DNA of 64,000 nucleotides from Chromobacterium sinusclupearum. Its GTDB lineage: Bacteria > Pseudomonadota > Gammaproteobacteria > Burkholderiales > Chromobacteriaceae. Positions within the stretch are counted from its first letter, which is position 1, and each line of letters starts with the position of its first letter. The position numbers and the translations under genes were made by a program. Below, piece by piece: positions 36,847 through 46,700 of this stretch. The notes under the pieces are model-generated. The model did not search any database. It was not told where the DNA came from and saw only the letters and a list, made by a program, of their open reading frames with translations. The stretch covers positions 33,986 through 97,985 of the forward strand of contig NZ_PPTF01000002.1 of NCBI RefSeq assembly GCF_002902845.1, in the 5' to 3' direction.

Positions 36847-38541
36847 ATGGCGTCAAGTCAAATTGGCTTAACGAATCGGCAGTTTGTTTTCGGCGACTTC
36901 GTCCTTCATCAGGATGGAACGCTGGTACACCGCAAACAACAGGTACACATCCCGCCAAAGGAACTGGCAGTACTCACGCTGCTGCTTGAGGCCGCAGGCG
37001 AGGTCGTCAGCAAGGACACTCTGCTTGACAAGGCATGGCCCGATGGCGACGTCAACGAAGAGTCGCTAACACGCTGTATATACGCTCTGCGCCGCTTACT
37101 AATGGAAAGCAAAAACTACCGCTACATCGACACGGTTTATGGCAAAGGCTACCGCTTCTGCCGTCCCGTCGCGACGGTCTCGCGTCCCACCCCCCAAGCG
37201 GCACAATGCTCAATTGCTATCTTGCCTTTTCGCACGCACTCACAGCTGGACGCGGTCAACCTGCACCATGCCTTGGTGCAGTGTCTCTCCTCGTACTCGC
37301 CATTCGGGCTGATCGTGCTACCTGCCACCATCACGCAGAACTGCCGCGATGTTGCCGATATCGTAGCGATGATTGACCAGCTTCGGCCTGACTACTATCT
37401 CGCCGGCCAGACGCTTCCACACGGCGATGGCTGGAAGCTGCGTGTTGAACTTGTGCGTGCTGATGGCCATCATCTGGTGCATCACGAAAGCATAGAACTA
37501 AGCCCTGAACAACCTGTCCCACTGCTGCAAAACCGGCTCGCCAGCCTGCTGTCACAGCGAATTCCCGGACTGCGCTGGCATCAGGACCAACTGAGCGAGC
37601 TGGGCTCGCTTGATTCGGCCATCATCTACCTGAACGGCCGCCACGAACTTCAGCGGCACACGCCATCCAGCTTGCGTCAAGCACTGGTACTTCTGCGCCA
37701 GTGCGTCGGCGCCAGTCCCTGTCACGCTCTTCCCTACTGCAGCCTGGCAGAGTGCTACCTCACTCTGGCCCATCTTGGCTTATTCGATCAAAAACGTGCA
37801 CTAACACAGGCGCAGCACGCTGTCGACAAGGCTATAGAGCTTGATCCCGGCCACCCACAGGCCATGGGGCTTCTGGCTCTGCTCAGCAGCATGCGGGCCC
37901 AGTATGCCGTAGCGGAGGCACTATTCAAGCAGGCCTGGCTGCTAACGCCGGACTCCGTAGACCTCCATTATTATCATGCTTGGCATCTGTTCCTATCCGA
38001 TAGATTAACTCAGGCCCAGCAGGCTCTGGACATCTGCCTGGAACGCGACCCCTCCCGCATCGCAGCTAGCATCCTCAAACTATGGCTAACCTATTTCGAA
38101 GGGCGCATGGACGATGCCATTGATCTAGGCAAACGCCAATTGTGCCAGTACGGCCAAGACCATCCCATCCTGCAAAGCGTACTGGCTCTGCTACTGGCTC
38201 TGAAGGGACAACATAACCAGGCTGACGCCTTAGTGCAGGCGGTGCGAGCAAGCGGCGAAGAGGCCGGACTGATCGCCATCAATAATTGCTACGTCGACTA
38301 CTGCCGGCGCGGTGAATCTGCTCTGCCCACGGTACGAGCCTTCCTGACCAATATGGATAGTCGCCAGATCAGAGCCGGATTGCTACCGCTGATGCTAGCC
38401 GTGCACGGAATGGAATCCACGCTGGAGTACTGGCGCCAACTGGAAGAGGAAGGGTATGTATGGAGTCGCGCTTGGCGACATGACCCGCGGCTGAGTCAGC
38501 TCGCCCCCAAGCTCATGCGCCTACAAGCAGAGGCCGCATGA
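36847..38541 (+). CDS. hilA: HilA-type master activator of the SPI-1-like T3SS
   Basis: The ATG at 36847 (AAGGAA 9 nt upstream) gives 564 aa; Salmonella HilA is 553 aa. The N-terminal 110 residues are an OmpR-type winged helix almost matching HilA (VFGDFVLHQDGTL, PPKELAVLTLLLEAAGEVVSK, VNEESLTRCIYALRRLL, YGKGYRFCRP). The rest contains AILPF and LRPDYYLAGQ segments and TPR repeats to the end, also as in HilA. I recall the Chromobacterium counterpart being called CilA. It should bind the ATCAG-N6-ATCAG boxes before invF, invA, sicP and prgH. It overlaps iagB by 4 bp. Confidence 0.96.
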   Translation: MASSQIGLTNRQFVFGDFVLHQDGTLVHRKQQVHIPPKELAVLTLLLEAAGEVVSKDTLLDKAWPDGDVNEESLTRCIYALRRLLMESKNYRYIDTVYGKGYRFCRPVATVSRPTPQAAQCSIAILPFRTHSQLDAVNLHHALVQCLSSYSPFGLIVLPATITQNCRDVADIVAMIDQLRPDYYLAGQTLPHGDGWKLRVELVRADGHHLVHHESIELSPEQPVPLLQNRLASLLSQRIPGLRWHQDQLSELGSLDSAIIYLNGRHELQRHTPSSLRQALVLLRQCVGASPCHALPYCSLAECYLTLAHLGLFDQKRALTQAQHAVDKAIELDPGHPQAMGLLALLSSMRAQYAVAEALFKQAWLLTPDSVDLHYYHAWHLFLSDRLTQAQQALDICLERDPSRIAASILKLWLTYFEGRMDDAIDLGKRQLCQYGQDHPILQSVLALLLALKGQHNQADALVQAVRASGEEAGLIAINNCYVDYCRRGESALPTVRAFLTNMDSRQIRAGLLPLMLAVHGMESTLEYWRQLEEEGYVWSRAWRHDPRLSQLAPKLMRLQAEAA

Positions 38542-38978
38542 AGTACATCCCCCTAATCTTGCTTCTATACACGGGAACGGTACGTGCAGACTGCTGGGAT
38601 CGTGCCGGTAGCATGTTCAATATCGATCCCGCACTGCTATATGCCATCGCGGAACAGGAATCCTCGCTGAACCCTGCAGCCATCGGTCGTAACCGCGATG
38701 GCTCTCACGACCTAGGACTGATGCAGATCAATAGCCGCCATCTACCGCGGCTGCAAAAGCTGGGCATCAGTCAGCCCAAATTGTTACAGGACACCTGCCT
38801 GTCCGTCATAGTTGGTGCCTCCATCCTCTCCGACATGATGAAGCGCTATGGCTATACTTGGGAAGCGGTAGGGGCCTATAACGCCGGCACCGCTCCCAAC
38901 CGCTACGAACTGCGCATGCGCTACGCTCGCCTTGTCTGGAAACGCTACCAAAGGTTGATCGGTGCCGCCGATAGTTGA
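38538..38978 (+). CDS. iagB: IagB lytic transglycosylase
   Basis: The 146-aa secreted protein has a signal peptide (MKYIPLILLLYTGTVRA), then CWDRAGSMFNIDP and AIAEQESSLNPAAIG with catalytic Glu41, SHDLGLMQINS, and AVGAYNAG. These are the LT family 1 motifs of IagB/IpgF. It opens the peptidoglycan for the needle complex. The overlap with hilA (ATGA) mirrors Salmonella hilA-iagB. Confidence 0.95.
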   Translation: MKYIPLILLLYTGTVRADCWDRAGSMFNIDPALLYAIAEQESSLNPAAIGRNRDGSHDLGLMQINSRHLPRLQKLGISQPKLLQDTCLSVIVGASILSDMMKRYGYTWEAVGAYNAGTAPNRYELRMRYARLVWKRYQRLIGAADS

Positions 38979-39107
38979 CCTTCTAGGCCATGCCTGCCTC
39001 TGGCTGAACCAATTTTGCAAGTCCCGCACCCTCACTCCGGCCTAGACTCGCCTTCGTACGATCCGAGCGAAATCGACTTCGGACCTAACTGACGCAGGAA
39101 GCCTACG

Positions 39108-39812
39108 ATGAGAATCCATGCACCGCTGCAGATTGCCGCAACACGCAGCGTATCTCGCACACCACCGGACTCCCCATCCCCACGCCACACCCCTCTCGCA
39201 AAACGACTGCAGCTTGCCGCACCTCGGCAGATGCAACTAAGCCCTCCCCCTGTCTCAACGAGGCTCGGCAGTGGCATTGCAGCTAAAATCGCTGCAATCA
39301 ACGCCTTTACCCAACCCGCCGTCCGGCAAGCAGGCGACAACACTCCAGGCAAACTACAGCGCGTCAACCAAGTCGACGGTTTTGCCACGGCCGCCGCGCG
39401 GCCAGATGTGAAAAAGCTCAAGCTCGAGGCGTTCCAGCATATCGCTAACTGCCTTGCCAGCGGTCCGCCCGCCGCCAAACCACGTACGGCGGCTGCACCC
39501 CTCCAGCCCCAAACGCCTCCTCCCTCTCCTCTGCCATCGACATCACCGGCGCTGACGGCCATGCCGTCAGCGCCTTCGGTTCCAGGCATGGTACCGCCGC
39601 CACCTCCACCTCCTCCGCCCACGCTGCTCGCGCCGCAGGCGCCTATCCTGGTGGTCAGGCCGCGCGCCACAGTTGTCCCGGCCAGCGCGGAAGAAATCGA
39701 GGCCCAACGCGCCCAGCAGACTCCCAAACGCAACTCCCCCAAAACTCCGCAGCCATTACACGCCGACTTGCTACAGGAACTGCAAAAGCGTTTGCCTCCA
39801 CGTCTGGAATAA
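39108..39812 (+). CDS. proline-rich 234-aa candidate effector
   Basis: I do not recognise a named family. The N-terminal 60 residues are basic and Ser/Thr/Pro-rich without a Sec signal. Residues about 150-175 include an uninterrupted run of nine prolines flanked by other prolines, like profilin-binding or FH1-type tracts. The C-terminal helix LHADLLQELQKRLPPR loosely resembles the L-L-x-x-I helix of WH2 actin-binding motifs, but without a good LKKV ending. It sits between iagB and prgH, the place of hilD in Salmonella, but is not a DNA-binding protein. Actin targeting is only a hypothesis. Confidence 0.6.
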   Translation: MRIHAPLQIAATRSVSRTPPDSPSPRHTPLAKRLQLAAPRQMQLSPPPVSTRLGSGIAAKIAAINAFTQPAVRQAGDNTPGKLQRVNQVDGFATAAARPDVKKLKLEAFQHIANCLASGPPAAKPRTAAAPLQPQTPPPSPLPSTSPALTAMPSAPSVPGMVPPPPPPPPPTLLAPQAPILVVRPRATVVPASAEEIEAQRAQQTPKRNSPKTPQPLHADLLQELQKRLPPRLE

Positions 39813-40059
39813 CCATCAACAACGACAACTCCTGGCGCGGCATACCCGGCCGCGTCACCCGCTCCTGACCGTGATCTTCAGCTTGAAGGGGATGACCTGC
39901 CACGCCACTGCCATTCTGATCCGCCAAAGATCGCCCTCCCCCAAGTGGTAGATACTCAGCCCGGATACAGCCTGAAAATGGATTAGCGGCTGCAATGCAC
40001 TTTTCCGTCACATTGAAATTCATGGTCCATGACCATCCCCTAACCTCCACCGAGAATTC

Positions 40060-40078
40060 ATCGTTTTTCCATCAGGAA
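40060..40078 (+). promoter_or_regulatory. weaker HilA-type box upstream of prgH
   Basis: ATCGTTTTTCCATCAGGAA aligns with the invF box at 13 or 14 of 19 positions and keeps the second half-site ATCAGGA intact. It lies 62 bp before the prgH ATG on the coding strand. GTACAGTAC downstream is a possible -10. HilA activates prgH in Salmonella, which supports the assignment. Confidence 0.62.
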
Positions 40079-40140
40079 GCTTCCGCAGCAAGACCGTACA
40101 GTACACCGGTCACCGCTACGCGTACTTAGATACACAGAAT

Positions 40141-41322
40141 ATGGTCGCCGAAGACACCACCCACTCCCTAGACAGCCGGATTATCGTCCGGCTGCTCAAC
40201 AGCCCCTTGCGCGGCTGTGAATTCCTGTTGCCAACGGGCCGTACACTTTTTTTGGTCGGCCCTGGTACTACTCTGGCCGACCCGGGACAATTGCCGGAAC
40301 TCCCTGAGGACACCCTGCACGTGCCCCTTGAACAAGGTGGCATCAACTTCGAGCTGCTGATCGATGCCGCCGACCTGGAACACATTGTCCTGCGCGAGCT
40401 CGCCGATGCAGGCCCCAGCGAACGACCCGTCCCATTCAATCAGCCGGTACACATTGGCGCGCTGACGCTGGCCCTCCGCCCAGAACACCTGTCCTGGTCA
40501 ACAGAGGTACTGACTTATCCCGAAGTATCTCAGCCCGCGGTCAGCAAACCCGCGCGGCGACACCCTGTCGCGGCGGTCGCCCTGGCCACGCTGGCTCTGG
40601 TGCTGCTTGTCGGCAGCGGCTACTGGTTATGGAATAGCCCGCAACGGCAGGCTGCCGAGCTGAATACCCTGCTCGGCCGGGATAGCCAGCGCTTCCAAGT
40701 ATTGCCCGGACACAATGGCGTGTTTTATGTGGCTGCCGCCAACGAGCGCGACGGCGCTTGGGCGCGTCAGGTCATCATGCGCGGCGACTATACCCGCCCG
40801 ACACAAGTCGTCTATCCAGCGCAAGAAAACGAACGCATCGGACGTTGGCTAAGTGACCACTACCCCAGTCTCGCCTACTACCGGCTGCAGATGGAGAACC
40901 CACGCCGCCCACAGCTGTGGATCAGCCGCCAGCGCGCGCCCTTGAGTGACGCTGCGCGCCAACAACTGGGACAAAGCCTAGCAACCATCATGCCTTATGC
41001 GGATAAGGTAGACGTGGTGGCACTGGATGACGTCACCGCCGCGCAACAGGCCGAAGCCGGACTATTGCGCCAGGCGCTGCCCTACACGCGAGACAATCGC
41101 GCCGACAGCGTTACCTTCGTGATCCAGGGCGCGCTGGACGACGGCGAGCTATTGCGCGCGCGCCGCTTCGTCGACGACTACTACCGACAATGGGGCGGAC
41201 GCTATGTGCAGTTCGCCATCGAATTGAAGGACGACTGGCTCAAGGGCCGCTCCTTCCGCTACGGCGACCAGGGCTACGTCAAGATGGCGCCCGGTCACTG
41301 GTATTTCCCCAAACCCCTGTAA
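40141..41322 (+). CDS. prgH: PrgH/SctD inner-membrane ring protein
   Basis: The 393-aa protein (PrgH is 392 aa) has an N-terminal cytoplasmic FHA-like domain (about 1-125), one membrane helix at about 141-161 (AAVALATLALVLLVGSGYW) and a long periplasmic part of ring-building modules ending in GYVKMAPGHWYFPKPL. It forms the outer of the two inner-membrane rings and docks the sorting platform through OrgA. It is the first gene of the needle operon. Confidence 0.95.
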   Translation: MVAEDTTHSLDSRIIVRLLNSPLRGCEFLLPTGRTLFLVGPGTTLADPGQLPELPEDTLHVPLEQGGINFELLIDAADLEHIVLRELADAGPSERPVPFNQPVHIGALTLALRPEHLSWSTEVLTYPEVSQPAVSKPARRHPVAAVALATLALVLLVGSGYWLWNSPQRQAAELNTLLGRDSQRFQVLPGHNGVFYVAAANERDGAWARQVIMRGDYTRPTQVVYPAQENERIGRWLSDHYPSLAYYRLQMENPRRPQLWISRQRAPLSDAARQQLGQSLATIMPYADKVDVVALDDVTAAQQAEAGLLRQALPYTRDNRADSVTFVIQGALDDGELLRARRFVDDYYRQWGGRYVQFAIELKDDWLKGRSFRYGDQGYVKMAPGHWYFPKPL

Positions 41323-41340
41323 GACGAAAAAGGATCCACC

Positions 41341-41577
41341 ATGGCTTGGAACGGCTACCTAGACAAAATTTCCAGCGACTTCGATACCGGTGTCGAAAAC
41401 CTGCAACAGCAGGTCGACGATGCATTGGCGGCATTGGCAGCAAAACCCTCCGATCCGCAACTGCTGGCGGCTTATCAAAGCAAGCTGTCGGAATACAATC
41501 TGTACCGCAACGCGCAGTCCAACACCGTCAAGGTGTTCAAGGACATCGACGCGGCCATCATCCAGAACTTCCGCTAA
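41341..41577 (+). CDS. prgI: PrgI/SctF needle protein
   Basis: The 78-aa helical-hairpin protein contains the family's PSDPQLLAAYQSKLSEY turn-and-helix and ends KDIDAAIIQNFR, almost as in PrgI (80 aa). It polymerises into the needle. AGGATCC just before the ATG provides a Shine-Dalgarno. It follows prgH by 18 bp. Confidence 0.97.
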   Translation: MAWNGYLDKISSDFDTGVENLQQQVDDALAALAAKPSDPQLLAAYQSKLSEYNLYRNAQSNTVKVFKDIDAAIIQNFR

Positions 41578-41622
41578 CCATCGCCGCGCCGCGCCTTGTC
41601 GTGGCCGGCATAGGAGTTTGAC

Positions 41623-41928
41623 ATGGCAACATTCGCCGCCCAGCCGGTGGAGGCGCTGGTCAGCCGCATCCGCGACCTCCCCGCCCAGGAAAACGATATC
41701 GTGTCGCTGGACGACAGGCTGATCCAGGCCTTCTCCCGCTCCGCCGTCAGCAGCGGCATCGAGAAAGATTCGATCCTGCAACGTCTGGAACAGCCTGAGG
41801 CCGTCACCAACCCGGCTGAGTTGTTCGAACTGCAGCTGCGCACTTCCAACTACAACCTGGAAGTGTCCATGATCAGCACGCTGACCCGCAAAGCCGTGGG
41901 TGCCGTAGAAAGCCTATTGCGGTCATGA
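41623..41928 (+). CDS. prgJ: PrgJ/SctI inner rod protein
   Basis: The 101-aa protein (PrgJ is 101 aa) has a variable N-terminus and a C-terminal helix ([35 protein letters not shown]) characteristic of SctI. It anchors the needle to the export gate. AGGAG precedes the ATG. It overlaps prgK by 4 bp (ATGA). Confidence 0.96.
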   Translation: MATFAAQPVEALVSRIRDLPAQENDIVSLDDRLIQAFSRSAVSSGIEKDSILQRLEQPEAVTNPAELFELQLRTSNYNLEVSMISTLTRKAVGAVESLLRS

Positions 41929-42671
41929 TGCGCCGTCGCCTTTACGCCGTGCCGCTATTGCTGTTTCTGGCAGCCTGCCAGAAACAGGATCTGCTCAAAG
42001 GGCTGGACCAACAACAAGCCAACGAAGTCATCGCCGTGCTGCAACGCCACAATATAGAGGCGGAAAAAAACGATCGCGGCAAGACAGGTTACAGCGTCAA
42101 CGTGGCGCCAGCGGACTTTGCGGCCGCCGTCGACTGGTTGAAGACCTACGACCTGCCGTCGCGCCCACGCATGGAAGTGGCGCAGATGTTCCCAGCCGAC
42201 TCGCTGGTTTCATCGCCGCGCGCGGAGAAAGCGCGATTGTATTCCGCCATAGAACAGCGACTGGAGCAATCGCTGCAGACCATGAATGGCATATTGTCTG
42301 CGCGCGTGCATATCAGCTACGACTTGGACGCCGAGGAGGGTGGCCGAGCCGCCCGCCCCGTTCACCTGTCCGCGCTGGCCGTTTACGACCGCGATACAGA
42401 GCCAGAGCAGAAGGTCAACGACATCAAGCGCTTCCTGAAGAACAGCTTCGCAGAGGTAGAGTACGACAATATTTCCGTTGTGCTGTCGCGCCGTGGCGAG
42501 GCGCAGCAGCAGGCGCCCAGCGCCCCCGCCTCGGAGCGCGGCAACGGAATGGTCTGGCTGATCGTTGGCGTGCTCCTGCTAGGCATATTGGGCGTCGCAG
42601 GCTGGTTGTGGCAACGTCGCACTAGCGAAGTAACCGCGCCTGCCGAGCCGGCAAGGAGCGAGGATGGCTAA
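41925..42671 (+). CDS. prgK: PrgK/SctJ inner-membrane ring lipoprotein
   Basis: The 248-aa protein has a lipoprotein signal (PLLLFLAAC, lipidated Cys19), two ring modules ([20 protein letters not shown] and [16 protein letters not shown]), and a C-terminal membrane helix ([19 protein letters not shown]). It builds the inner ring inside PrgH. It overlaps both prgJ and orgA by a few bases. Confidence 0.96.
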   Translation: MMRRRLYAVPLLLFLAACQKQDLLKGLDQQQANEVIAVLQRHNIEAEKNDRGKTGYSVNVAPADFAAAVDWLKTYDLPSRPRMEVAQMFPADSLVSSPRAEKARLYSAIEQRLEQSLQTMNGILSARVHISYDLDAEEGGRAARPVHLSALAVYDRDTEPEQKVNDIKRFLKNSFAEVEYDNISVVLSRRGEAQQQAPSAPASERGNGMVWLIVGVLLLGILGVAGWLWQRRTSEVTAPAEPARSEDG

Positions 42672-43242
42672 GTCTATTCACTCGTCCACCCTGCAACGAG
42701 TGCTGTTCGACCCACTGGCCTATCTGCACCCTCGCCGCCTATTGCTCCCTGTCGACCTGACAGAACAAGCGGCGGCGCGCTCCGCCGTCAATAGTCTGCT
42801 CATCTCCGTCTTCCAGATGAGACATGACTGCGACGACGCGCAGCTGGATCCGCTGGCTCGGCAATGGCTTCGCCACTGGCACCGGCTACCGCAAACGGCC
42901 TACCTGATCGGTTGCCATGCCCTTCGCGCCGACCTGGCATGGCGCGCGGGACAGTTGACCCTACCAGAGTGGGCACTTACTTTCACGACCATCGCCCTGC
43001 CGACCGAGGCGGCGTCACGTCAAAATATACCCGGCCACGACGCCATTCTGCGCGCTGGCTATGGCCGGCTACAGCCCTGGCGCGCGCGCCTGCCGGTTCC
43101 GCTGGCGCAACGGCTGCCGCTGCTTTTTCCCCCGCACGTGGACAGTGTAGCGTCACAGCAGGGCGCCGATCCCTTGATCCTGACTCTAGCCTTACAACAT
43201 GCCCAGAGACATACCCATCCCATCCCAGCAGACGCCCATTGA
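42664..43242 (+). CDS. orgA: OrgA/SctK sorting-platform adaptor
   Basis: The 192-aa protein follows prgK with an 8-bp overlap and has OrgA-type features ([19 protein letters not shown]-type helix, and the RLLLFPPHV-type end). It bridges PrgH and SpaO. The family is poorly conserved, so order within the prgHIJK-orgABC operon carries much of the call. Confidence 0.88.
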   Translation: MAKSIHSSTLQRVLFDPLAYLHPRRLLLPVDLTEQAAARSAVNSLLISVFQMRHDCDDAQLDPLARQWLRHWHRLPQTAYLIGCHALRADLAWRAGQLTLPEWALTFTTIALPTEAASRQNIPGHDAILRAGYGRLQPWRARLPVPLAQRLPLLFPPHVDSVASQQGADPLILTLALQHAQRHTHPIPADAH

Positions 43243-43888
43243 CGGTGTGCTGTTTAGCCGACGCGCGCTGCAAAGCTCAGCCCGAGACCAAAGGCTGCAA
43301 CAAGAGGCACGCAGACATGCCCAGCGCATTCTGCGCGACGCCGAGCGGCACGCCGATATCCTGCGCCAGCACGCTTATCAAGAAGGATATGAGCAAGGTT
43401 TGCTATCAGCCCTGCAGCAAATCGCCACTTATCTGTCCGCCTATCAGACGATGGCCTGGAGCTGGCGCGAACGGCTGAACCAACACGCACGCGCGATGTT
43501 GTCCTGCGCCGTCGACCACCCAGACACGCTCCTATTGCTATTAGACGAATGGCTGCACGATCTGGAACAGGGGGATGCAACCTTGCACCTGACGCTACCG
43601 CAAGCTAGCCGAGCTCATCAGCATCGACTGATGGAGCTCTTGGCCGAGCATTGGAGCGGCCCCATCCAGCTGGACTACCATGCCGACCCTCGCTGCATCA
43701 TGCGCTGCGGCGATCAGTTGGCTGAATTCGCGCCTGAGCTGTATGTGGAACCAGCCAGCCGCCAGTTGCAACAATGCCTGGATGCAATGCCGCAGGATTG
43801 CCGCCAGATCTCGGCGCAAGCGTTGCGCGAACTGATCTCGCAATGGGAAGCGCAGGCTAACGATACTATAGACAGGAGTTCGGAATGA
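43199..43888 (+). CDS. orgB: OrgB/SctL stator protein
   Basis: The 229-aa protein has an N-terminal Arg/Gln/Ala-rich helix (QEARRHAQRILRDAERHAD) and a C-terminal FliH/V-ATPase-E-like domain. It links SpaO to InvC. The frame overlaps orgA by 44 bp; the ATG at 43199 lacks a good Shine-Dalgarno, and an in-frame GTG at 43247 is an alternative that would almost abolish the overlap. It overlaps orgC by 4 bp. Confidence 0.9.
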   Translation: MPRDIPIPSQQTPIDGVLFSRRALQSSARDQRLQQEARRHAQRILRDAERHADILRQHAYQEGYEQGLLSALQQIATYLSAYQTMAWSWRERLNQHARAMLSCAVDHPDTLLLLLDEWLHDLEQGDATLHLTLPQASRAHQHRLMELLAEHWSGPIQLDYHADPRCIMRCGDQLAEFAPELYVEPASRQLQQCLDAMPQDCRQISAQALRELISQWEAQANDTIDRSSE

Positions 43889-44343
43889 TCCCGACCATTG
43901 CATCCCTCCCTCCCTTTTCCCTTGCATCAACGGGCAACGGCGATGTCGTACCGCTGGCACAGCGCCTAGCATCTGCCCAACCTCTCCAGGCTACTTCAAA
44001 CCAGCCCGGGCAGGACTTCGATAGCGATCCTCTTGCCCGTGCGTTCCTTGACGCCCTACGCACGCTGCCACCAACCGACGATCTGCGCGCCTACGCGAAC
44101 GCGGTCAGTCAACTCATGCGTGAATTTGTAAACCCGGAGACGGACGAGCCGGCATTCATTACCCTAGAACAGCAGAGCGACATCTTGCAACGCGCCATGG
44201 CGCAACTGGAAACAGACGACCCATTGAGCAAACCCCTGCAGGCCACATTGATAGGCACCAGCAATCTGCAAACGGAAATGACAAAATGGATGCAGAACAT
44301 CTGCATGTCAGACGGTAACCTGGAAGAATTCGAAGAGTGGTAA
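43885..44343 (+). CDS. orgC: OrgC-like needle-assembly factor
   Basis: The 152-aa protein is the last gene of the operon, as is OrgC (153 aa) in Salmonella, a secreted protein that promotes PrgI polymerisation. The N-terminus is Ser/Thr/Pro-rich with no Sec signal, and the C-terminus is helical and acidic, ending NLEEFEEW. The stop is only 7 bp before the IS5-group element, which has therefore replaced the natural operon end without breaking the gene. Confidence 0.82.
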   Translation: MIPTIASLPPFSLASTGNGDVVPLAQRLASAQPLQATSNQPGQDFDSDPLARAFLDALRTLPPTDDLRAYANAVSQLMREFVNPETDEPAFITLEQQSDILQRAMAQLETDDPLSKPLQATLIGTSNLQTEMTKWMQNICMSDGNLEEFEEW

Positions 44344-44350
44344 GTCCTAG

Positions 44351-45514
44351 GGAAGGTCTGAACAACCTGCAGCACAAACAGAAATGCCATTTCTCGCGGG
44401 GGCTTCGGTTGCATTAGACCCACCAATTTCAGATCGCCCGCCATCAGGATGACTGGATGCTTCCGGTCATCCATCCCTTCCCCCCCCCCGCCAGCAAGGC
44501 CTTTCGCACCAGCCAGATATTAGTCAGCCCAAACAGCGTCATCAGTTGTGCGGTGTTCTTCTTCAAGCAGCGGTAGCGTGTTTTCAAGTAGCCAAACTGC
44601 TGCTTGATGACCCGAAACGAATGCTCCACTTTGGCCCGAATCTTGGCTTTGACCGTTTCGACCAGCTGGATCTGCCGGTCATCGGCTGAGTCGGTCAGCG
44701 CTTTGTGCTGGCCGGGCCTCATGGCAATCCTCCAGCGCACCGCCCGCGATTGGTGTTCGGCTTGCTTGTGCACGCTAGTCAAGCCGGCGTCGCCAAACAC
44801 ATCGACTTCCTCGCCGTGCAGCAACTGATCGACCATCGTGACATCCGCCACATTGGCGGCGGTGCCAGCCACGTGATGCACCAGGCCGGACTGGGCATCG
44901 ACGCCGATATGGACCTTCATTCCGAAGTACCACTGATTGCCCTTCCTGGTTTGATGCATGTCCGGATCGCGCTCGCCCTGGGCGTTCTTGGTGGAGCTGG
45001 GCGCGTGGATCAGGGTGGCATCGACGATGGTGCCTTGCTTCAACATCAGCCCTTTGTCGCAGAGATGCTAGTCGATGGCGGCAAACAGGGCGTGGGTCAG
45101 TTGGTGCTTTTCCAGCAGATGGCGGAAGTTCAGCAGGGTGGTTTCGTCCGGGATGGTATCCAGGGAGAGGCCGGCGAACTGGCGCATGGAGGCGATCTCG
45201 TACAGGCTTTCCTCCATGGCCGGATCGGACAGGCTGTACCACTGCTGCAGGCAGTAGACACGCAGCATGGCAGGCAGCGGGTAGGGTCGGCGACCGTTGC
45301 CTGGCTTGGGATAAACCGGAGCGATGACCGCTTCGAGCTGCGCCCAAGACATGACCTGATCCATCTCGGCTAGAAAGATTTCACATCGAGTGCGATTCTT
45401 CTTGGCGACGAGTTCGAGATCGGTGAAGGTAATCTGCTGTCGCATGGCGGCATCCTGGATCTGGCTGACGAAATGTCAGTTTACGGGAAGGTTGGGGACT
45501 TGTTCAGACCTTCC
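44351..45514 (-). mobile_element. IS5-group insertion sequence (1164 bp) with CTAG duplication
   Basis: Left end GGAAGGTCTGAACAA (44351-44365) is matched in inverted orientation by TTGTTCAGACCTTCC (45500-45514). CTAG stands directly outside on both sides (44347-44350 and 45515-45518), the 4-bp YTAR duplication typical of the IS5 group. The internal transposase gene is on the minus strand and broken, so the copy is probably dependent on others for movement. It sits immediately downstream of orgC. Confidence 0.93.
44444..45445 (-). pseudogene. IS5-group transposase interrupted by an amber codon
   Basis: The N-terminal part (45068-45445) has the IS5 signature ([49 protein letters not shown]). 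TAG at 45068-45070 stops it after HALFAAID. The same frame then continues as HLCDKGLMLKQGTIVDATLI and includes the DDE-domain parts (HIGVDAQSGLVHHVAGT, KVEHSFRVIKQQFGY). The 3' end contains a run of ten G on the coding strand that encodes the terminal glycines and may also have shifted the natural end. Confidence 0.9.
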
Positions 45515-45518
45515 CTAG

Positions 45519-45935
45519 CTGACCGCACTGTTAAAGTACGGCCACATCCCTCTCTTCCGATACAGATTTTTTTACTTGCCACCTTCGTCCTTGCACGGAT
45601 GCTCACTTCGATAGGCAATCGCGCTATACGTCAATCAATCTGCTACCAGTCAGGAATATAGCCCCACACCATACGGCGCGGGGCTGGCTCATTAGAAACA
45701 ATGGGCTCTGCCGCCCCCCCCCCCAGACCGGACGAGTTTCTCATTTTCCCAAAGGAATTTACGCCACAGCCACAGAGACCTTGGCTCTTGAAACCGCCAA
45801 GCAGGAATCCGTCTAGACTGTCTCTTGCATGTTCTATTGCCTATACTAATAATCAGTGTTAATTATTCATAACTGCCTATCGGAATAGTTGAGATTCCGA
45901 TTCACATTATAACGGTAAATTTTATACATTGACAT
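45519..45935. other. non-coding region between the IS and the binding-protein cluster
   Basis: No frame with a ribosome site is found. The first half is ordinary GC; a run of 11 C occurs at 45714-45724, and AT-rich sequence begins at about 45840, presumably holding the promoter of the first binding-protein gene. AGCCCC/GGGGCT near 45660-45685 could be a leftover operon-end hairpin, without a T-run. Confidence 0.5.
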
Positions 45936-46700
45936 ATGAAAAATGGATTGGATATTGCCATGACGCACCCCAGCTTAGCTGCCAGCATAATTTTCATCTT
46001 AATTAGATCAATCGATTCATGTGCATCTCCAGCGCCACTGAACCTTTACTATTACGATAGACCGCCATTCCATTTCATAGCATCCGATGGGAGTGTTTCT
46101 GGCTCTGTTGCCACTATCACAGAAAAAATTTTAAATCAGGCTAATGTTTCATATATTTGGAAGCAAGCGCCAGCACTAAGAATTTTGAGTATCCTGAGGC
46201 AAGACCATGATTATAGTTGCTCGCCTGGATGGTATAAAACATCAGAAAGGGAAAAATTTTATAATTTCTCTTTGCCAATCTATGTAGGCAAGCCACTGGT
46301 TGCGGTAACTAGAGCAGATTTCAAGGCCCCGGAAACAATTACAGCAGCCAATCTATTTTCCCTCCCCGGAATTAACATTGTATACAAAAAGGGCATGGTA
46401 ATAGGTGATTATCTAAGTGACATTATATCTAGAGTTCCAACTGATCAAGTTCATATTGTCACACTCGAAGAAGTTGGAAAACTGAAGATGATTCAAGCTG
46501 GGCATTTTGACTTAACACTCTTAACCGAAGAAGAGGCGGACTATTTCAAAAACAATTTAACCATATTTTTCAATCTAAAGATAATAAAAATGCCTGATGT
46601 TCCTGGTGGTGACAAGCGCTTTATACTCTGTAGCAAAGCAGTGCCAGCTGCGACAATGGAGAAAATAAATGCGACGATCAAGCGTCTTAAACTTCCTTGA
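45936..46700 (+). CDS. stand-alone periplasmic binding protein-like gene, copy 1
   Basis: The ~254-aa protein has a hydrophobic N-terminus and the fold pattern of family-3 extracellular solute-binding proteins: LNLYYYDRPPFHF at the start, LRILSILRQ, CSPGWYKTSEREKF, LPIYVGKPLVAV, then a DLTLLTEEEADYF domain-2 segment and a KRFILCSKAVP end. Start may be M1 or M9; neither has a strong ribosome site. No permease or ATPase gene is nearby. Two closely related minus-strand copies follow. The gene is AT-rich. Ligand and role are unknown; a sensor or scavenger role is possible. Confidence 0.8.
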   Translation: MKNGLDIAMTHPSLAASIIFILIRSIDSCASPAPLNLYYYDRPPFHFIASDGSVSGSVATITEKILNQANVSYIWKQAPALRILSILRQDHDYSCSPGWYKTSEREKFYNFSLPIYVGKPLVAVTRADFKAPETITAANLFSLPGINIVYKKGMVIGDYLSDIISRVPTDQVHIVTLEEVGKLKMIQAGHFDLTLLTEEEADYFKNNLTIFFNLKIIKMPDVPGGDKRFILCSKAVPAATMEKINATIKRLKLP

